From: Pedobacter indicus
GTDB taxonomy: Bacteria > Bacteroidota > Bacteroidia > Sphingobacteriales > Sphingobacteriaceae
Assembly: GCF_003449035.1 (NCBI RefSeq)
Contig: NZ_QRGB01000001.1
Span: 2,666,001 to 2,730,000 of the forward strand
Reading direction: 5' to 3'
DNA length: 64,000 bases
This document shows, piece by piece, positions 52,519 through 61,079 of this stretch. Both the position numbers and the translations under genes were made by a program. The notes under the pieces were generated by a model. That model worked only from the letters and a program-made list of their open reading frames with translations, ran no database searches and was not told the DNA's origin. Position 1 is the first letter of the stretch; each line of letters begins with the position of its first letter.

Positions 52519-53787
52519 ATGGCTGACTTATTTACATACCTGCTTAAGGTGAATATCGCTCTGTCTTTATTCTACCTGATTTATCGCCTTTGGCTCAGAA
52601 ACCTGACTTTCTACCGGACTAATCGTTATTTTCTAATTTTCTCCTTACTTTTCGCAACACTCTACCCTCTGGTCAACTGGAATTGGTTTGACCCCAACAC
52701 TACGATAGCACCGCAAGTTGCTACCATGATACCGATTTGGGAGTATCAATATTCGGCACAACAGGAGGTCACGATTAGTGAATACCTTAATCAACTATTT
52801 TATCTGACTTTATTGGTATTCGCATTTCGATTGTGCATCAGCCTATGGGGTATCCTACGCATTCATCTCTCATCGAGTGCATCCATCTGGAAAGCCTATC
52901 GTTACCGGAGATCGGATGAAAATATTCTACCCTTTTCATTCTGGAAGAATGTCTATTTAAACCCGTCCAAGCACCAAGAGAACGAGCTGGAAGGCATTTT
53001 TAGGCACGAATATGTCCACGTCCGCCAACTGCACAGCTTCGATGTCCTTTTAGCCGAGTTCGTACTCATTTTCTGTTGGTATAACCCCTTTGCCTGGCTC
53101 TTCACAAGAGCGATTAAAGAAAACATCGAATTTATTACCGACTCACAAGTACTGGCCAGTGGTATAAACAAAAAAGACTACCAGTATAGTTTGTTAACGA
53201 TACTCGGAAATACCCGACAGCCTTTGATTGCTAATCACTTTAACATGAAAGATATCAAGAAACGCATCAGCATGATGAATAAAAAGCAGACATCTCGCTT
53301 ACACATCATCAAATACCTGTTTCTTATCCCCACCGTTATTATCTGCCTATCAGCGTTCACCATATCGGGAGCGAAACATCCTTCCTTAGTTCCACAGGAA
53401 ATGCTCAGTTCCGTCAGAGCGCTGAATGTACTGAAGCCTGCTAGGGCTGACCAACCCATAACCTTTATCGATACCGTAAAAACGGATACCACAAAAACGG
53501 ATACAGTAAAAACGACAACAGACAGTACCGATAAAAAGAAACAGTCCGTTGTAATCGGCGGGCATGAAGATGATCATAAAAATTTTCTTCACAACCCTCT
53601 CTATATCGTGGATGGTGAAGTTAAAACCAGAGATGAGATGTCATCCATTGATCCGGACACAATCGAGTCAATCGATGTTTTAAAAGGTAAAAACGCTGTA
53701 GACAAATATGGAAAAGAAGCCAAAGATGGCGTGATCCTAATCACCACAAAAAAGAAAAAAGAAAAACAAGCTGAAGCTACCGAATAA
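52519..53787 (+). CDS. M56 (BlaR1-like) membrane peptidase with TonB-plug-like C-terminus
   Basis: The 422-residue product is a membrane metallopeptidase: helices at about 5-22, 33-54, 92-113 and 265-283. Zinc motif HEYVH at 163-167 (FRHEYVHVRQ); a third ligand is likely Glu in IKENIEFITDSQ (about 201-204). The C-terminus, beyond the last helix, holds a Lys/Thr/Asp repeat (DTVKTDTTKTDTVKTT, about 318-333) and then residues 360-411 like the plug of SusC: PLYIVDG, IESIDVLKG, AVDKYGKEAKDGVILITTKK. BlaR1 of Firmicutes has a penicillin-binding domain instead. It likely cuts the adjacent BlaI repressor. Confidence 0.9.
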   Translation: MADLFTYLLKVNIALSLFYLIYRLWLRNLTFYRTNRYFLIFSLLFATLYPLVNWNWFDPNTTIAPQVATMIPIWEYQYSAQQEVTISEYLNQLFYLTLLVFAFRLCISLWGILRIHLSSSASIWKAYRYRRSDENILPFSFWKNVYLNPSKHQENELEGIFRHEYVHVRQLHSFDVLLAEFVLIFCWYNPFAWLFTRAIKENIEFITDSQVLASGINKKDYQYSLLTILGNTRQPLIANHFNMKDIKKRISMMNKKQTSRLHIIKYLFLIPTVIICLSAFTISGAKHPSLVPQEMLSSVRALNVLKPARADQPITFIDTVKTDTTKTDTVKTTTDSTDKKKQSVVIGGHEDDHKNFLHNPLYIVDGEVKTRDEMSSIDPDTIESIDVLKGKNAVDKYGKEAKDGVILITTKKKKEKQAEATE

Positions 53788-53915
53788 GACCTACAATCCA
53801 TAAAATTTTCGCTCTCTCTCATTTATCGTTAAGGTTAAATCAGACCTGCAGAGGCAAGGTTGTTACCGATTTTAATTCATCTTTGATAATACACCGGAAC
53901 CTATTCGTTCTTTAG

Positions 53916-54000
53916 TCGGACATTGTTCGGACATCAATCGTGTCTACACGTCTAATGTCCGAACAATGTCCGAACAAAGTCCGAGGAATGTCCGAATAAT
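53916..54000. repeat. 19-bp inverted repeat with 11-bp tandem tail
   Basis: The arm tcggacattgttcggacat (53916-53934) is perfectly complementary to atgtccgaacaatgtccga (53955-53973), with a 20-nt loop that itself contains cgtgt-ct-acacg. To the right, copies of TGTCCGA(A) recur at 11-bp steps (53956, 53967, 53978, 53989). The 11-bp spacing equals one helical turn. Confidence 0.85.
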
Positions 54001-54133
54001 TCTACAACAAATTAGAAAGAAAATAGGTAGCTTTTAAAATCAAATGCACCGAAATAAACACGCTTCACTTCGCAACTTTTGAAATGATGCCCTAAAAATC
54101 GAGATCGAAATGATTTAACTAAAAAGAAAAATC

Positions 54134-54179
54134 AAAAAAAAGAGCTGCATAATTTAGTTTACATGCAGCTCTTTTTTTT
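54134..54179 (-). terminator. Terminator of the susCD operon
   Basis: Stem agagctgcat (54141-54150) with complement at 54163-54172, flanked by A7 and T8 runs, giving a strong hairpin just after the susD stop. It can work in both directions. Confidence 0.88.
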
Positions 54180-54197
54180 GATGTTGTTTTTTTTTAT

Positions 54198-55673
54198 TTA
54201 ATACCCATTGTTCTGAGTCATAACGCCAGCGTTTGACTGTTCGAGTTCCCGTTGTGGGATCGGATACAGATTATAATGTGATTTTGGATTGAGTTTCACC
54301 TTCGTAGCTTGCTTAGATACGGGATTGTAGAAGGTCTCCACTTCCGCTAATTCAGCCTCCATCCTTCCGGTCCTTACCAGATCGTACCAACGTTCGTCTT
54401 CAAAGGCCAACTCCAATCTTCTTTCTAAGAGCAGTTTATCTTCAAAGGCTTGTGGGGTAGCGATATCTGCCGCGGTATAATTATGGCTAGATCCCTTAAA
54501 TGCACGTTGCCTTATCCGATTTAGTTCTGCTAAAGCTTGAGACTGCTGACCCAGGTTATAAAGCACTTCGGCTTTTAGGAGCACAAGATCGGCGTAGCGC
54601 AATACGGGCAAATCGAGTCCTGACGCGCTTGGGGTGTGCGTAATAGCATATTTATTAACATAAGGATACCATTCTTCAGGCGCATCGGCTGGCCCACCGG
54701 GCGACTTCCAATATTCTTTGATGCTCACATCTTTCCGTGTATCACCTTCTTCAAAATGCTTGTGCAGATCCCAAGAAGGGAACGCAGCTTCTAATCCGCG
54801 AGGCGACACCCCACCGACACCAAAATAGGGTAAGAAATACGTGGATAGGCTGTGACCATTGGTACCGTCGGTATATTTTATGGCGAAAATAATCTCGTTA
54901 TTATCTTCATTTTCAATTCTCCATAAGGATGCAAAGTCATCTTGCAGCTGGAAACCATAGGTATCTAGCATATCAAGATACTTTTTGGCATTTGACCAGT
55001 CTTCCTGATAAACATGAACCTTCGCTAGCAAAGCAATTGCCGCCTCTTTACTTGCACGACCGGTGGCTATACTCCCCCGTTCCGGCAAACCATTAATCGC
55101 ATCCGTTAGATCCTGGATAATGTGTGTATAAATCTCAGAAGCAGGCGAGCGGGGAATGGTTCTTGACTCCTCAATAGTTAGAAGCTTGTCTACAAGAGGG
55201 ACATCGCCAAATAAGCGTACGAGCTCAAAATAAAGCAGAGCACGCATAAACTTAGCCTCACCCTCTAGCTGCCCCCTCTGCCCTTCTGCATAATCTGTCG
55301 GGTTATCGAGGTTAACAATCACCGCGTTGGCGCGGAAAATACCATTGTATGTCTGTTGCCAAAAACTTGCAAACAGTGGGTTTTCAGCCGTGATAGCCAG
55401 ATTATTTATTTCATCAGTACCTCCTAAGGTAGAATAGCCTGTCCGGTGAAGGTTATCTGTTGGTAATTCCAGGATTGCCCAATCGTTAGGTTTCCTTGCT
55501 TGATAGCGTATATAAATTCCGAGTACCGCACTATTCAAGTCGGCAGCTGTGTTATAAAAGTCAGCCTCCGTTAATGATGACGGTGGAGTAAGGTCAATAA
55601 CTTGCTTTTGACAGGAAGTCATGCCAATCGCAATTGAAAATACCCCTAATATTAAACTATATTTTACTTTCAT
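54198..55673 (-). CDS. SusD/RagB-family nutrient-binding lipoprotein
   Basis: The 491-residue product has a lipoprotein signal (IGMTSCQKQ, Cys21) and SusD hallmarks: ELPTDNLHRTGYST near residue 69, GEAKFMRALLYFELVRLFGDVPLVDKLLT (TPR-like helices; outlined) and the C-terminal ERRLELAFEDERWYDLVRTGRMEA, then LYPIPQRELEQSN. SusD forms the lid on the SusC channel and binds the substrate at the surface. The gene follows susC by 12 bp. No glycosidases, sulfatases or peptidases adjoin it, so the substrate cannot be inferred. Confidence 0.95.
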   Translation of the reverse strand: MKVKYSLILGVFSIAIGMTSCQKQVIDLTPPSSLTEADFYNTAADLNSAVLGIYIRYQARKPNDWAILELPTDNLHRTGYSTLGGTDEINNLAITAENPLFASFWQQTYNGIFRANAVIVNLDNPTDYAEGQRGQLEGEAKFMRALLYFELVRLFGDVPLVDKLLTIEESRTIPRSPASEIYTHIIQDLTDAINGLPERGSIATGRASKEAAIALLAKVHVYQEDWSNAKKYLDMLDTYGFQLQDDFASLWRIENEDNNEIIFAIKYTDGTNGHSLSTYFLPYFGVGGVSPRGLEAAFPSWDLHKHFEEGDTRKDVSIKEYWKSPGGPADAPEEWYPYVNKYAITHTPSASGLDLPVLRYADLVLLKAEVLYNLGQQSQALAELNRIRQRAFKGSSHNYTAADIATPQAFEDKLLLERRLELAFEDERWYDLVRTGRMEAELAEVETFYNPVSKQATKVKLNPKSHYNLYPIPQRELEQSNAGVMTQNNGY

Positions 55674-55685
55674 GATTCCGTGTGT

Positions 55686-58600
55686 TTAAAAGTTTACATT
55701 CAGTCCAAGAACGAATGTTCTATTAATTGGCTCCGCACCGTTATTAAATCCGGGCATACTATTTATACCGTTGTTTTCGCTTGCTGTAAACCCTTCTGGA
55801 TTATAACCATGGAAACTATCCTTGGTTAAGGTCAGCAAATTATTTACTGATAAATAGACCCGCAGATTTGACAACTTCATTTTATCTATCAGCTTATTGG
55901 GGAACGTATACCCTAAGTTGATATTCCGAATCGATAAAAACGATGCGTCTTCCAGGTAATAATCGCTATTGGATACATAAGCTAATGCACTTAGAGCAGT
56001 TGCTGGTGTCATACCATCACCTGGTTCCTCTTCAGACCACCATTGATTTTCTACCAAAGAGCGGCGCATTGCACTCACGGTAGCCCCTTCATAATAAAGA
56101 TTTTCTAGGTTGTACATCTTTGCTCCCAGAGATGCCTGCAAAACCACGCTCAGGTCAAGACCCTTCCATGAAAAATCATTCGTCATACCCAAATATGCCT
56201 TCGGCTGGTAGTTACCTAAAATGACCCGATCATTTGGTGTAATTTCACCATCACCGTCCACGTCCTCATACTTCGAGTGTCCTGGACGAGATCCAGCTAT
56301 TACCGCAGAATTTGCCACGTCTTCCTCATTCTGAAGAACGCCGATTTGACGGTATCCGTAATAGGAGAACATCGGTTCACCAACCCTCAACAGCCAGCTC
56401 ATACCGCGGGTATGCGTATTGATAACTTCATCAACACCGCCGAGGTCAACAACTTCATTTCGATTTTTCGAGAAGTTAAATGCAGTTTGCCATTTAAATT
56501 CCCCTACGGTATTTCTGGTGTTTAACTCGATTTCAAAACCCTTATTACTTATATCACCGATATTCACCAGAGCTGTTGTAAATCCTGATATACCCGGGGT
56601 TGTAACATTGTACAGAAGATCATTGGTTCTCTTATCATAATAGTCGAATATAAGATTGACTCTGCCGTCAAACAGACCTAAGTCCAACCCGATATCATAA
56701 CTTGTAGTTGTTTCCCATTTCAGATCTCCATTACCAAGCGAACTTTGTGCTTGCCCTACCGTCAATTCCCCTCCGGGCGAATAGTATCCGTCGCCAATCA
56801 ACCCCAAATACTGGAAGTCACCAATATTAAAGTTACCTACTTCACCATAACTCGCTCTCAACTTTAATTCAGAAATAACGGGATTATCGATCAGAAATTC
56901 TTCTTGAGACATCCTCCAAGCCACCGATGCCGATGGGAAAAAGCCCCAGCGACTATTCGGTCCAAAACGAGAACTGCCGTCCGTTCTAAAGGAAGCAGAT
57001 AGCAAGTATTTATCTTGATAGCTATAGTTAATACGACTGAAATAAGACGCCAAGCCCCAATGAGATTCACTAGATCGGGTAGCAGCGGGATTAATAATCG
57101 CATTATTTAATGTATGAATAATTTCATTATTGAAACTTCCCGGCATAGCGGCCATTGTCAAACTACGCGACATTGACTTTTGAAATGATGCACCTAAAAT
57201 AGCATTGATGTAATGATCTTCATTAATCGTCTTATCATAGTTTAGTACGTTTTCGTTAACAATAACATAACCACGATCATCTGACGCAGAACCCGAGTTC
57301 ATGCCATTGGAAGTAGCCAAGCCAGACTGAAAATTATCACCGCTTGTATAGCCGATATTAGCCCCCAAAGTAGAACGCAGACTTAACCCCTCTAATATGT
57401 TCACATTTACATACATCTCACCAATGCTGTTAAACGTAGTTGTGTAATAGTGTGTGCCATCTAGGGTAGCAAGTGGACTCGTTTGTGCCGATACCGAACT
57501 ACCCCAGTAATCTCTTGGTTTAGGATAGGTGCCGTCTGCATTTTGCTCTGGAGAGACAAATGGTGCGGTTTTCACAATCGCTTCCATTGATACAGGCGAT
57601 CTACGACGCTTAGCATAGGTCGGGCTTAAGTTAAAGCCGGTACTGATAAAATCGTTTACCTTAATATCAATATTCGCTCGCGCCGAATAGGTTTTATAAC
57701 CTGTATTGCGCAAGACCCCCTTCTCGTCCATCAGATTTCCAGACACATAGTATTTTACATTGTCGTTTCCACCGCCAACGGACAAACTATAGCTCTGAAT
57801 GGCAGCAGGATCTAATAATACATCTTCCCAATTCGTATGACTTTCTTTGATTACCGGATTTACCCGATAGCTGATAGGACGACGATCGTCACCCCATAGC
57901 GGAAGTGATGGATCACCACCCTCCCATACAAAATCACGGTTTATATAGCGTGCTATATAATCATGAAACTCTTCTCCATAAATCCAGTCGTCATGCATAA
58001 CCGCATTCGCAACACCTGCATAACCATTGAAATTCAAAGTAGGCTTGCCAGATTTTCCTCTTTTTGTCGTTACCATAATCACTCCCCCCGCTCCTCTGGA
58101 TCCATAGATTGCTGCCGAAGAGGCATCTTTCAATACTTCGATTGATTCGACATCGTTCATGTTGATATTACCAAGACTTCCTCCCGGGAAACCATCAATT
58201 ACAACCAACGGGTTGTTGCTTGCAGATATGGATCCCGCACCGCGGATGCGGATTGTTGGAGCCGTTCCTGGTGTATTTCTTGAATTGGTGATACTAACAC
58301 CCGCCAGTCGACCAACTAAAGCAGCTTCAGGTCTGCCAGCAGGCATCTGATCCAACTTCTCATTTTCGATTTTAGAAATCGCTGAGGTTAATGAACTTTT
58401 TCGCATCGTTCCATAACCAACAACAACAACCTCATCTAATTCGGATAACTCTTCTTCCAAACCGACATTAAGCACTGCTCCATTAACCCTAACACGTTGG
58501 GAAACATAACCAACATAGCTAAAAACTAAGGTGCTTGCTTTGGGGGCTGAAATACTGAATTGACCTTCGGCGTTTGTAGTGACGCTCTGACTACCTGTTT

Positions 58601-58754
58601 CCAAAGTCACACTCACACCTGCAAGCGGTTCTTGAGTGGCATTGTCTGTGACGATACCCTTGACTTCGACCTGATCCTGAGCGTAAGCCAAATGGCCAAG
58701 CAAGAAAAGTGACAAGAGGATAAACGACACAGTTTTAAATACACGTTTCTCCAT
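55686..58754 (-). CDS. SusC/RagA-family TonB-linked outer-membrane transporter
   Basis: The 1022-residue product has a signal peptide (about 1-26, ending in AYAQ), a carboxypeptidase-like beta-sandwich (VKGIVTDNATQEPLAGVSV, about 28-110), a plug (about 115-225: IDGFPGGSLGNINMNDVESIEVLKDASSAAIYGSRGAGGVIMVTTKRG, outlined) and a large barrel ending in NRTFVLGLNVNF. It imports an oligomer captured by SusD. A palindrome (58796-58807) lies in its upstream region. The divergent gene is a TetR regulator. Confidence 0.96.
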   Translation of the reverse strand: MEKRVFKTVSFILLSLFLLGHLAYAQDQVEVKGIVTDNATQEPLAGVSVTLETGSQSVTTNAEGQFSISAPKASTLVFSYVGYVSQRVRVNGAVLNVGLEEELSELDEVVVVGYGTMRKSSLTSAISKIENEKLDQMPAGRPEAALVGRLAGVSITNSRNTPGTAPTIRIRGAGSISASNNPLVVIDGFPGGSLGNINMNDVESIEVLKDASSAAIYGSRGAGGVIMVTTKRGKSGKPTLNFNGYAGVANAVMHDDWIYGEEFHDYIARYINRDFVWEGGDPSLPLWGDDRRPISYRVNPVIKESHTNWEDVLLDPAAIQSYSLSVGGGNDNVKYYVSGNLMDEKGVLRNTGYKTYSARANIDIKVNDFISTGFNLSPTYAKRRRSPVSMEAIVKTAPFVSPEQNADGTYPKPRDYWGSSVSAQTSPLATLDGTHYYTTTFNSIGEMYVNVNILEGLSLRSTLGANIGYTSGDNFQSGLATSNGMNSGSASDDRGYVIVNENVLNYDKTINEDHYINAILGASFQKSMSRSLTMAAMPGSFNNEIIHTLNNAIINPAATRSSESHWGLASYFSRINYSYQDKYLLSASFRTDGSSRFGPNSRWGFFPSASVAWRMSQEEFLIDNPVISELKLRASYGEVGNFNIGDFQYLGLIGDGYYSPGGELTVGQAQSSLGNGDLKWETTTSYDIGLDLGLFDGRVNLIFDYYDKRTNDLLYNVTTPGISGFTTALVNIGDISNKGFEIELNTRNTVGEFKWQTAFNFSKNRNEVVDLGGVDEVINTHTRGMSWLLRVGEPMFSYYGYRQIGVLQNEEDVANSAVIAGSRPGHSKYEDVDGDGEITPNDRVILGNYQPKAYLGMTNDFSWKGLDLSVVLQASLGAKMYNLENLYYEGATVSAMRRSLVENQWWSEEEPGDGMTPATALSALAYVSNSDYYLEDASFLSIRNINLGYTFPNKLIDKMKLSNLRVYLSVNNLLTLTKDSFHGYNPEGFTASENNGINSMPGFNNGAEPINRTFVLGLNVNF

Positions 58755-58795
58755 TTCTAATGAATTAAATTGTTAAAAAAATAGAAACCAATTAT

Positions 58796-58807
58796 GTGTA
58801 CGTACAC
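58796..58807. promoter_or_regulatory. 12-bp palindrome upstream of susC
   Basis: GTGTACGTACAC is a perfect palindrome 42 bp before the susC ATG, in the intergenic region shared with the TetR gene. It differs from the TetR-type operator downstream. Confidence 0.5.
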
Positions 58808-58981
58808 GAAATGCGCTATTAAAAAAGAAGAAATGAATATTCGCTCATTCTTCGGGATCATAACTTAGCATCATAATTAGTTCATTGTTTATTTAGTTTA
58901 TTGATTACTTCTAAGATACCATTATAACGCCTTTCTACATTATATTATTGTAACAAATTTATTTGAAAAAAAATATTGACA

Positions 58982-58998
58982 ACTTAACACTGTTAAGT
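58982..58998 (+). promoter_or_regulatory. TetR-type operator before the regulator gene
   Basis: ACTTAAC-ACT-GTTAAGT is a perfect 7-bp dyad, 31 bp before the ATG at 59029, so probably autoregulatory. Nearly the same core (TTAACACTGTTA) recurs in inverse orientation at 59684-59695. Confidence 0.72.
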
Positions 58999-59028
58999 AT
59001 ATTTATAAAAAATAAGCACCAGTTAGTC

Positions 59029-59667
59029 ATGGGAATCAAAGAACGGAAGGAACGACACAAGGAAAACTTGAAGCAAGAAATATTAAATGCGGCAAAAAAA
59101 TTATTTATGAAGCATGGTTATGAAGCAACTTCTATTCGAAAAATAGCTGCTGAAATTGAATTCAGTCCGACAACCATCTACCTTTATTATAAAGACAAAA
59201 ATGATATATTGTACGCTCTTCACCAAGAAGGTTTTAAAATGCTGGCTGACCGTTTCTTTGCTCTATCGACTATTGAAAACCCATTCGAAAGGCTCAAAGC
59301 AATGGGAAGAAGTTATTTAAAATTTGCAGTTGAACATCCTGATTTCTATGAGCTTATGTTTGTCATCAAAGAACCCCTTGAGTTCTTAAACAAGCATTGT
59401 GGAAGTGTCGACTGGGAAGAAGGGAAAGAATCTTTTGAGTTTCTATTAGACACGATTATTGATTGTCAAAAACACGGTTACTTCACCAGTCAGAATCCCG
59501 AGTTGTTTTCAATATTCGTATGGTCAACCGTACATGGTTTTTGCACCCTTTCGCTCCATGGACACTTTGAACACGTTGTCCAACATAATGACCTGAATCA
59601 TTCTGTCGACGAACTTTTTAAACGATCAATTAATAATTTCTTTGACTTACTAGATAGATTAAAATAA
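59029..59667 (+). CDS. TetR/AcrR-family repressor of the efflux operon
   Basis: The 212-residue product has an N-terminal helix-turn-helix (KQEILNAAKKLFMKHGYEATSIRKIAAEIEFSPTTIYLYYKDK, outlined, about 14-58) and a C-terminal ligand-binding domain (FAVEHPDFYELMFVIKEP). The start is the ATG at 59029; a longer ORF from a TTG at 58963 would run through the operator. It lies 30 bp before tolC on the same strand and likely represses tolC-adaptor-pump and itself. Confidence 0.92.
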   Translation: MGIKERKERHKENLKQEILNAAKKLFMKHGYEATSIRKIAAEIEFSPTTIYLYYKDKNDILYALHQEGFKMLADRFFALSTIENPFERLKAMGRSYLKFAVEHPDFYELMFVIKEPLEFLNKHCGSVDWEEGKESFEFLLDTIIDCQKHGYFTSQNPELFSIFVWSTVHGFCTLSLHGHFEHVVQHNDLNHSVDELFKRSINNFFDLLDRLK

Positions 59668-59682
59668 TTTTTTCACCTATAA

Positions 59683-59696
59683 ATAACAGTGTTAAT
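59683..59696 (+). promoter_or_regulatory. TetR-type operator before tolC
   Basis: ATAACAGTGTTAAT contains TAACA-G-TGTTA, the reverse complement of the core of the site at 58982. It ends one base before the tolC ATG, so bound repressor would mask the start region. Confidence 0.72.
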
Positions 59697-59697
59697 T

Positions 59698-61077
59698 ATG
59701 AGAACACTATTAACAACGCTGGTTTCATTCTCCATCATATTTTTCATATCAACATCGGGCAACTATCTTTTTGCACAAAATACGCTAGAGAAATATGTAG
59801 AAGAAGGCCTCGAAAACAATCTTGTACTCAGCCAGAAAAACGTTTCTTGGGAAAAGGCCATGATCGGCCTCCAGTCTGCGAAGAGCTTATATCTACCCGC
59901 GGTGGCTTTCCAAACAACCTATAGTACTGCAGATGGTGGTCGGAATATCCCGCTTCCTCTTGGTGATCTTTTAAACGGGGTTTATGCTACGCTCAATCAA
60001 TTAACCCAGACGCAAAGTTTTCCTCAATTAGAGAACGAGGAAATCAATTTCTTTCCTAAAAACTACTACGATGCCAAGATAAGAACCACCGTTCCTATTA
60101 TTAATTCCGACATTCACTATGCTGTTAAAGTAAACGAACAACAAATTGTACTGAAAGAATTTGAATTAGAGATTTACAAACGGGAGCTGATCAAAAATAT
60201 TAAGGCCGCCTATTATAACTACCTGTCGGCATTAAAAGCGGTAGAAATCTATGAGTCTACATTGGGTCTGGCCGAGGAAGGTAAACGCGTAAACGAAAAA
60301 CTGTATGAAAGTGGCAAAGGTTTACCAGTATATGTGATGCGATCTGAAAGTGAGATCGCACAGGCAAATGCTGAGCTATCTCAGGCTAAGCAACAAAGTG
60401 AAAATGCAAAGCTTTATTTTAATTCACTATTAAATAGAGCTTCAGATCTTCCCATAGATACAAGCTTTTACGCTGAAGAAGAACTTCTTCATGCTCAGCA
60501 ACTGCTACATAAAGAAATTGAAACCGATCGCAGGGAGGAATTAGCTGGATTAAAACAGGTACGATCAATCAATGAATCGCTTCTTGAAAAGGATGAAAGA
60601 TATTTTTTGCCCAAATTAAGCGGTTTTCTAGATTTGGGTTCACAGGCCGAAGGAATGAAGTTCAATGACCAAAGTCGTTATTATATGGTCGGGCTTCAAC
60701 TCGATATCCCCATCTTTTCAGGCCTACGAAATAAATATAAGATAAAGGAAGCAAAACTAGAGCTGAAAAACAGCCAACTGCAATTCGATGACGCAAAGAG
60801 ACAACTTGAATTAAGTGCCAATGTATCGAAGAACAAACTTAAATCTTCCTTTGAAACCTATTACGCGTCGCAGGAGCGACTGAAAGCTGCGGCCGCATAT
60901 CAGAGGCTCATCGATCGTGGCTTTAAAGCTGGTGTTAACTCATTTATTGAAAGCATCGATGCCAGAAACCAGCTAACCAGTGCTCAACTAGCTACACAAA
61001 TCAATTTGTACAACGTCCTGTCCGCCGCTGCGGAACTCGAACGGGAATTAAATAGTAACCAAGATATTAATCCATAG
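59698..61077 (+). CDS. TolC-family outer-membrane efflux channel
   Basis: The 459-residue product forms a trimeric channel through the outer membrane and periplasm. Signal peptide about 1-26 (ending in LFAQ). The TolC pattern of long coiled helices is clear: LEKYVEEGLENNLVLSQKNVSWEKA, repeated in LYESGKGLPVYVMRSESEIAQANAELSQAKQQ and again in the second half (LELSANVSKNKLKSSFETYYASQERLKAAAAYQ). The start is ATG at 59698; a GTG three codons upstream overlaps the operator. It is 2 bp from the adaptor gene. Confidence 0.9.
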   Translation: MRTLLTTLVSFSIIFFISTSGNYLFAQNTLEKYVEEGLENNLVLSQKNVSWEKAMIGLQSAKSLYLPAVAFQTTYSTADGGRNIPLPLGDLLNGVYATLNQLTQTQSFPQLENEEINFFPKNYYDAKIRTTVPIINSDIHYAVKVNEQQIVLKEFELEIYKRELIKNIKAAYYNYLSALKAVEIYESTLGLAEEGKRVNEKLYESGKGLPVYVMRSESEIAQANAELSQAKQQSENAKLYFNSLLNRASDLPIDTSFYAEEELLHAQQLLHKEIETDRREELAGLKQVRSINESLLEKDERYFLPKLSGFLDLGSQAEGMKFNDQSRYYMVGLQLDIPIFSGLRNKYKIKEAKLELKNSQLQFDDAKRQLELSANVSKNKLKSSFETYYASQERLKAAAAYQRLIDRGFKAGVNSFIESIDARNQLTSAQLATQINLYNVLSAAAELERELNSNQDINP

Positions 61078-61079
61078 TC

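Larger units (their letters stand above)
53788..54197. other. Non-coding region with repeats
   Basis: These 410 bp carry no credible gene. The notable parts are the inverted/tandem TGTCCGAACAA repeats (53916-54000) and the susD terminator (54134-54179). The rest (53788-53915 and 54001-54133) shows nothing I can name. Confidence 0.7.

Noticed and set aside
53956-54000. Short repeated TGTCCGAA units as a CRISPR array
   Set aside because: Units are 11 bp with no spacers of even length, and no cas genes are present.
58963-59028. N-terminal extension of the TetR protein from a TTG codon
   Set aside because: It would translate through the operator dyad, and the family normally starts near the ATG at 59029.
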